Assembly: GCA_910587675.1 (NCBI GenBank)
Contig: CAJUMU010000014.1
Location: 1-48,563 of the forward strand
Reading direction: 5' to 3'
Length of the DNA: 48,563 nucleotides
Source of the DNA: an uncultured Alistipes sp.
GTDB lineage: Bacteria > Bacteroidota > Bacteroidia > Bacteroidales > Rikenellaceae
Shown: piece after piece, positions 44,709 through 48,563 of the stretch
How positions within the stretch are numbered: the stretch's first letter is position 1
Layout: every line of letters starts with the position of its first letter
Program-made: the position numbers and the translations under genes
The notes under the pieces: generated by a model
Told to the model about the DNA's origin: nothing
Databases searched by the model: none
Seen by the model: only the letters and a program-made list of their open reading frames with translations

Positions 44709-45107
44709 TCACTTAAAGTATTCGCCTAATACGGCTGTTACACAAAGGCTTTTATCAATATAAAACAGTTGCTTATATGTCTGACCGCTATATTCAAAGT
44801 TGAATTGTATTGTTCTGCACCATCTTAGCTTATTGTCGCTACATCTTGCAATGCCGTGTCCTACAACCTTGAAAACATCCTTAAAGCAGTACATCTTCAA
44901 GTGAGGAGGCAGGACAGGGAATGCTTCTTTACTGTTGCGGACAATAGTTTCTACAGCCCTTTGATTATCTAGATACTCATCCTCACTAGTAGGATAATCC
45001 TCCTTGAAAAAGGACAAGAAAGCAGGACTTATTAAGTTATGCTTCCTTGTCCTGTCTTGAAAGATTGTAAAACCTATGCCCTTAACTGTGATAAATAGCT
45101 CGGTCAT
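44709..45107 (-). CDS. Hypothetical protein of the island operon
   Basis: This 132-residue protein (MTELFITVKGIGFTIFQDRTRKH...) has mixed alpha/beta character, no signal peptide and four cysteines (CF, CSDNKLRWC, C). I know no family. It follows the small tail-anchored protein by seven bases and precedes the lipoprotein gene by 60, so it belongs to the same transcript. Cytoplasmic location is inferred. Confidence 0.55.
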   Translation of the reverse strand: MTELFITVKGIGFTIFQDRTRKHNLISPAFLSFFKEDYPTSEDEYLDNQRAVETIVRNSKEAFPVLPPHLKMYCFKDVFKVVGHGIARCSDNKLRWCRTIQFNFEYSGQTYKQLFYIDKSLCVTAVLGEYFK

Positions 45108-45114
45108 ACAAAAG

Positions 45115-45372
45115 TTACTTCCCCATGATAGCTTGAACCAAAGTCATGACTAGTGTACTAATGATAATTGCTATCCATGTGTCTTTATTACCCCAAAAAC
45201 TGTCCCGCTTGATTTTGAGCATTTTTCTTACTTCTTTGGGCAGCTCATCTATCTCATAATCGCGGAGTTCATTGAGGACTATTTTGGCAACTTCATTTAG
45301 TTGCTCTTCGGTCATTTTACTGAGCTTTTCTACTGTTAGGCTCTTTAATTCTTCTTTTGTTAAATCATCCAT
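45115..45372 (-). CDS. Small tail-anchored membrane protein
   Basis: The 85 residues consist of a charged helical part (residues 1-60: LTKEELKSLTVEKLSKMTEEQLNEVAKIVLNEL...), likely a coiled coil, and one C-terminal membrane helix (WIAIIISTLVMTLVQAIM). Such an arrangement places the helical part in the cytoplasm. No family is recognised. It starts 20 bases after the 56-residue membrane protein. Confidence 0.6.
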   Translation of the reverse strand: MDDLTKEELKSLTVEKLSKMTEEQLNEVAKIVLNELRDYEIDELPKEVRKMLKIKRDSFWGNKDTWIAIIISTLVMTLVQAIMGK

Positions 45373-45392
45373 AATTTACAAGTTAAGATGGA

Positions 45393-45563
45393 TTACTCCT
45401 CCTTTGATTTGCTTTTTCTAAGCAAGAAATAGGCAGGTAAAAAAGATATAATAGACACTCCGATTATAGCACCAAGGGCTTCAAATCCAGATGGTGACGG
45501 TAAGGCTTTCATGATGGCAACTAGGCCAACAACAATGAGAATAATTCCAAATACTTTGCGCAT
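45393..45563 (-). CDS. Very small two-helix membrane protein (56 residues)
   Basis: Reading the minus strand from ATG at 45561-45563 gives MRKVFGIILIVVGLVAIMKA, a short loop with Pro and Ser, then GAIIGVSIISFLPAYFLLRK and a charged end SKSKEE before TAA at 45393-45395. Two hydrophobic segments each long enough to cross the membrane and a positive end fit a real small membrane protein. It fills the gap between two genes neatly (16 and 20 bases to its neighbours), which supports translation. Function unknown. Confidence 0.6.
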   Translation of the reverse strand: MRKVFGIILIVVGLVAIMKALPSPSGFEALGAIIGVSIISFLPAYFLLRKSKSKEE

Positions 45564-45579
45564 AGTGTTTGATTTTTAA

Positions 45580-46605
45580 TTAGTTTATAATTAGTGATTC
45601 TATAATGTCCTGAAGCGTTGTTTTCTGTTTGTTGTATTTACTATTCTCCATTGTAGCAGTAATAATAAAAGTCGTGTTGTCTGACTTTTTGACTATATAT
45701 TGGTTTCCTCTCAGATGGTATCCTTGAACATTAAATGAATACCATAGTAGGCTTCCTTTGCATTTGCCCAAAGACACATCATTGAAAATAGCCAACTGCG
45801 TGTAATCAGGAATTGCCATACTGTTGTTGTGGGATGTTTGTTCGGTTAGATATGCAGTAGACTCGTTCCATTTCTTATTTGATACAATGATGTTTATATT
45901 CGGACGAAAATCATATTCATTTTTTTGCTTCTCCATAATTTGAAGAGAAACCGCAGTATTGTTTGTGGCTTGATTCTCTTCTTGTACAATCTGCCATGAA
46001 GATGGATATTTTATAGAGAAATATTTGTTGGAGAATTGTTTATCAAGTATGGTTGACTGTTGCGAAGCCGTCTCTTTTTTCTCTTCATTTAATGATAACG
46101 TATACAGAATGCCTAGTTCCCTTTTTATGATTGTAGCAGTATAGTCTTGAAATAAGTATTCGTATGTATTAGTGATTTCTCCATCTTTAGCAGAAAAGCT
46201 ATTAGATGTTGATATTGGATTGCATGACTTCAGCCAAGCATCCATTTCCATATATACTTGTTGTGTTTCTTTGCCGGTCATAATTGATGATGACTGAATG
46301 ACTATAACATTATTCAGTACATATACTTCCATCATCATATTGGGTAACTCAGCCCGATAGAGTTGCATTCCGGATTTTAATGTCTTTATGTGAGTATAAA
46401 AACCTTTGTCTGCAAAGTCACTCCATTTTGTATTCAGAGCATGTTGAATTACTCCTTTTTTAAAGCCTCGTTGTTCTGCTTGCTCAACAAGACGATACTC
46501 TGTTGGTGCAAAATCCCTTTGCTCTGCTTTATAGTTTTTTGATGTTTTGGAAATGCAGGAGCATAATAGCCCGCAAGCAAGTATTATACTTGTGATTATT
46601 TGCAT
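45580..46605 (-). CDS. Lipoprotein with PsbP/DcrB-like domain
   Basis: The 341-residue protein starts MQIITSIILACGLLCSC, a lipoprotein signal. Residues 40-180 are an unrecognised alpha/beta part; from about 192 (NKYFSIKYPSSWQIVQEEN...) the pattern FSIKYPSSW matches the start of PsbP/DcrB-like domains, found in many exported lipoproteins of unknown role. Its start overlaps the end of the retropepsin-like gene by ten bases, so expression is coupled. It probably sits on the periplasmic side. Confidence 0.6.
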   Translation of the reverse strand: MQIITSIILACGLLCSCISKTSKNYKAEQRDFAPTEYRLVEQAEQRGFKKGVIQHALNTKWSDFADKGFYTHIKTLKSGMQLYRAELPNMMMEVYVLNNVIVIQSSSIMTGKETQQVYMEMDAWLKSCNPISTSNSFSAKDGEITNTYEYLFQDYTATIIKRELGILYTLSLNEEKKETASQQSTILDKQFSNKYFSIKYPSSWQIVQEENQATNNTAVSLQIMEKQKNEYDFRPNINIIVSNKKWNESTAYLTEQTSHNNSMAIPDYTQLAIFNDVSLGKCKGSLLWYSFNVQGYHLRGNQYIVKKSDNTTFIITATMENSKYNKQKTTLQDIIESLIIN

Positions 46606-47012
46606 AATGATTTAATTGTGAGTTGCTCAAAATCAACGATCCATTTGTTCTCTACAAGGAACAGAGTACCTAGTACACCATGAATTTGTACCCCTGTCTC
46701 TTCCTGTACCTGCATGACTGCTTCAGAGGCATTCAGTACGGCAAAATAGGAGGTGTAATTCATACCTTCGAAATTGAATGTCGCTTCAATAGTCGGGGCT
46801 TCATGTTGTACTCCATCAATCCCTATTATGTTGCATCTTTCCTCCAGCACCTTGAATCTGTCTTTGAAGTGTTCATACACAAAGCCGAATAAGGTGTTAT
46901 GTGTTGAACCTGTGTCAATAAGGAAACACAAATTGTCGGAGGATATAATAAGTGGCAAACCTGTCTTTTGCAAGCCTAGTGATAGTGGAAATTCCATACT
47001 CTTTTCAATCAT
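46596..47012 (-). CDS. Retropepsin-like aspartic protease
   Basis: The 138-residue protein has the single-domain retropepsin form: FLIDTGSTHNTLF with catalytic Asp33 in DTGS, a flap-like Asn/Gly-rich part (NIIGIDGVQHE), FAVLNASEAVMQVQ and the second conserved hydrophobic-Gly element HGVLGTLFL before the last strand. Such proteins act as dimers. There is no signal peptide, so it would work in the cytoplasm. It overlaps both neighbours (8 and 10 bases), so it is made together with a membrane protein and a lipoprotein. The substrate is unknown. Confidence 0.75.
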   Translation of the reverse strand: MIEKSMEFPLSLGLQKTGLPLIISSDNLCFLIDTGSTHNTLFGFVYEHFKDRFKVLEERCNIIGIDGVQHEAPTIEATFNFEGMNYTSYFAVLNASEAVMQVQEETGVQIHGVLGTLFLVENKWIVDFEQLTIKSLCK

Positions 47013-47535
47013 ACTTGCTCCAATTTTTCATGTTCTGCATTCTCTCTTCTAGCTCTAGTCTATGTTCTACTTTTTTGACACATTGATTATAATACGACGA
47101 ATTGTATTCGCGGAAACCTTCAGGGTCTTGCAGAAAGTATATTTTGGCTATATTAGAATTGATAGATTTATATGTAAGGTGTACTTCCATTACATAACGC
47201 CTCGACTCTCTGTATCTTTCGTACATCTGTTGCATTTGTATATACCTTTGTATAGGATCAAGTTCATAAAATCGGATATAGTCTTTAATAATGAGGTCTT
47301 CAAGAGTCGTGTTTCTTATCTCATCTGTAAGTTCCATTGTCGGATTAAATTTGACATCAATCGCTATTTGGTCTTTAGGCCTTTGGCTTTCCCATTCTTC
47401 ACTAGTCAAAAAAGACGATTTCTTGCTTTTTCGTTTGTCAATCCACTCGTGGATAGTATCTCCATAATCAATGTAGCCTATAACAAAGAGACAGGCTATT
47501 ATGACTAGTGCTATTAGTATATCATCTTTTTTCAT
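47005..47535 (-). CDS. Membrane-anchored protein with helical cytoplasmic or periplasmic tail
   Basis: The 176-residue protein has one N-terminal membrane helix (ILIALVIIACLFVIGYIDYG, about residues 6-25), then a charged region (RKSKKSS) and a mostly helical remainder rich in Tyr, Arg and Glu (YIQMQQMYERYRESRRYVMEV...). The Lys-rich side after the helix suggests the tail faces the cytoplasm (positive-inside rule). No family is recognised. It overlaps the HNH-like gene by one base and the protease gene by eight. Confidence 0.55.
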   Translation of the reverse strand: MKKDDILIALVIIACLFVIGYIDYGDTIHEWIDKRKSKKSSFLTSEEWESQRPKDQIAIDVKFNPTMELTDEIRNTTLEDLIIKDYIRFYELDPIQRYIQMQQMYERYRESRRYVMEVHLTYKSINSNIAKIYFLQDPEGFREYNSSYYNQCVKKVEHRLELEERMQNMKNWSKYD

Positions 47536-48302
47536 TACTGCTGTCCTTGGATTAATTCTTCAAACCTAGCTCCTCTGCATCTGAAACAAATGCCGTTTTC
47601 AACATGCTTGTATTCGGGGAAATGTCCTGCACCATAGCATCTCGCACATGGTGTTAGGGGGACATGTCTCATATAGCCATTCTCGTCTGAATATACTTTC
47701 ACTCCGATTGCTTGGTGTATTTTTGTATGACACTCATTGCATAGTGTTACAAGGTCTTCATCGAGATATTCCCATGCTTTGTGCTGAATGATGTAGTGCT
47801 TATGGTGAACATTGAGGACTATGGGTGTTTCAGACAGATATACCGAATACTCCACATTTATACAGTCGGAGGAAATGTCTTTGTCTCTTACAACGAAAGA
47901 CAGCAATCCCGAAGGATGTTTGATTAAATTGATTCGTAAATTATCCGGCGATTGGAGTTTGGGGGTATTATCCGCATTCATAACACCAAGCACTCCATTA
48001 TCACTTATGCCAACTAATAAATGGTTATCGTTTCGATATTTGACAATCTTTAAGGCTTCAGCATGAACAAGATTCTTAAAGTCCGAGATACTTAGAGATA
48101 CAGGCAAAACCTCACTGGATGAATTGCTATAGTCTATTCCAATATTCCAGCATTGGTCATTGAATCTAACCTGTGAACTTTTCCCTTTGCCACAGATTTG
48201 ACATCTGTGGTTATCTCTGTTCAATATTTGGTTTCGTTTCTTTTGCCATTCTAGACATCCAAGCTGGGTCTGATAGTCTATAAGGTTAATAAATTCATTC
48301 AT
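47535..48302 (-). CDS. HNH-like nuclease protein with zinc-ribbon tail
   Basis: The 255-residue protein begins MNEFINLIDYQTQ and has WQKKRNQILNRDNHRCQICG (about residues 18-37), the first part of an HNH finger. The second part, LNVHHKHYIIQHKAWEYLDEDLVTLCNECHTKIHQ, comes only some 130 residues later, with a beta-rich insertion between. The C-terminus CARCYGAGHFPEYKH...CFRCRGAR is a zinc ribbon of the CxxCxGxG type. An upstream ATG (48321-48323) would add seven residues. It is the first gene of the operon, and its stop overlaps the next start (TAATG). It may cut DNA or RNA; no specificity can be read. Confidence 0.7.
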   Translation of the reverse strand: MNEFINLIDYQTQLGCLEWQKKRNQILNRDNHRCQICGKGKSSQVRFNDQCWNIGIDYSNSSSEVLPVSLSISDFKNLVHAEALKIVKYRNDNHLLVGISDNGVLGVMNADNTPKLQSPDNLRINLIKHPSGLLSFVVRDKDISSDCINVEYSVYLSETPIVLNVHHKHYIIQHKAWEYLDEDLVTLCNECHTKIHQAIGVKVYSDENGYMRHVPLTPCARCYGAGHFPEYKHVENGICFRCRGARFEELIQGQQ

Positions 48303-48563
48303 AATCGTTCTTTTTGCAGCCATACCACAAAAAGAAAGGTGTGAGCTAAACCTTGATTGCTTATTCGGAGGTATCGCCAAACACCTATAACCATACAAAC
48401 AAGGAAAACCCACACCTATAGTGTGAGTATTCACTTACTTGCAGCAGAGGTTATATTCTTCTAATTGGCGATTTTCCGAATAACTCCAGCAAGAAGCAAA
48501 CACTTCTTTTTCTAATATGTCTTGTTTAACTTTATATCATTGTCAATCTGTTTTGATTTCCAT
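48303..48563. other. AT-rich leader at the right window edge
   Basis: No complete gene is seen. A short minus-strand frame (about 33 codons, ending with the TAA at 48435-48437) follows a TGA and could be a decayed gene end. An imperfect inverted arrangement GGTGTGAG (48340-48347) and CTATAGTGTGAG (48416-48427) lies before the HNH gene; it may contain its promoter, but no consensus box is convincing. Confidence 0.3.

Overview
The window looks like a chromosome segment of a Bacteroidota gut commensal, most likely Alistipes or another Rikenellaceae member (inference). Three things point there. Several genes carry the Bacteroidota promoter TTTG (or TTG), about 20 bases, then TAnnTTTG. Gene content is typical: a TGS-fused nucleoside kinase, a Ptb/Buk pair next to acetate kinase, a TPR lipoprotein regulator beside a DUF3244 protein, and TonB and OmpA of this phylum. 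The core is GC-rich, with AT-rich insertions.

Layout. 1-303: 3' end of an unknown gene. 594-8866 (minus): a run led by a good promoter before trxB, continuing rnz, a SpoU methyltransferase, pdxA, thrS, infC, a LuxE-like protein and a NeuA-like cytidylyltransferase. 8960-12260 (minus): an unusual set of an intact eukaryote-like kinase, a VWA protein and a pseudokinase, the kinase-fold proteins ending in WG-type repeats. 12412-17628 (minus): SlyD-like isomerase, gcvP and a nucleoside kinase. 17699-19135 (plus): a metallophosphatase/5'-nucleotidase. 19347-21850: an AT-rich insert with two paralogous secreted proteins and a GIY-YIG/DUF4357 protein, closed by a perfect 21-bp hairpin. 21855-28312: rsmG and rlmN, tonB, hflX, upp and an OmpA-family porin. 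28523-33648: B12-dependent ribonucleotide reductase, ridA and a Gfo/Idh/MocA protein with a Tat-like leader. 33912-39208: ackA, ptb, buk, aroQ and a flippase. 39409-43553: TPR/HTH regulator with a DUF3244 protein, a small unknown and a short malic enzyme.

At 43605-43650 lies the 3' fragment of a tRNA-Phe gene on the minus strand, without its 5' half. Everything to its right is AT-rich and holds eight tightly packed minus-strand genes: an HNH/zinc-ribbon protein, a membrane protein, a retropepsin-like protease, two lipoproteins, two tiny membrane proteins and one unknown. I read this as one end of an integrated element whose other end, with a restored tRNA-Phe, lies beyond the window. This operon and the kinase/VWA/pseudokinase set are the best candidates for undescribed systems. 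Two families of GC-rich intergenic hairpin repeats also occur, each at least twice.
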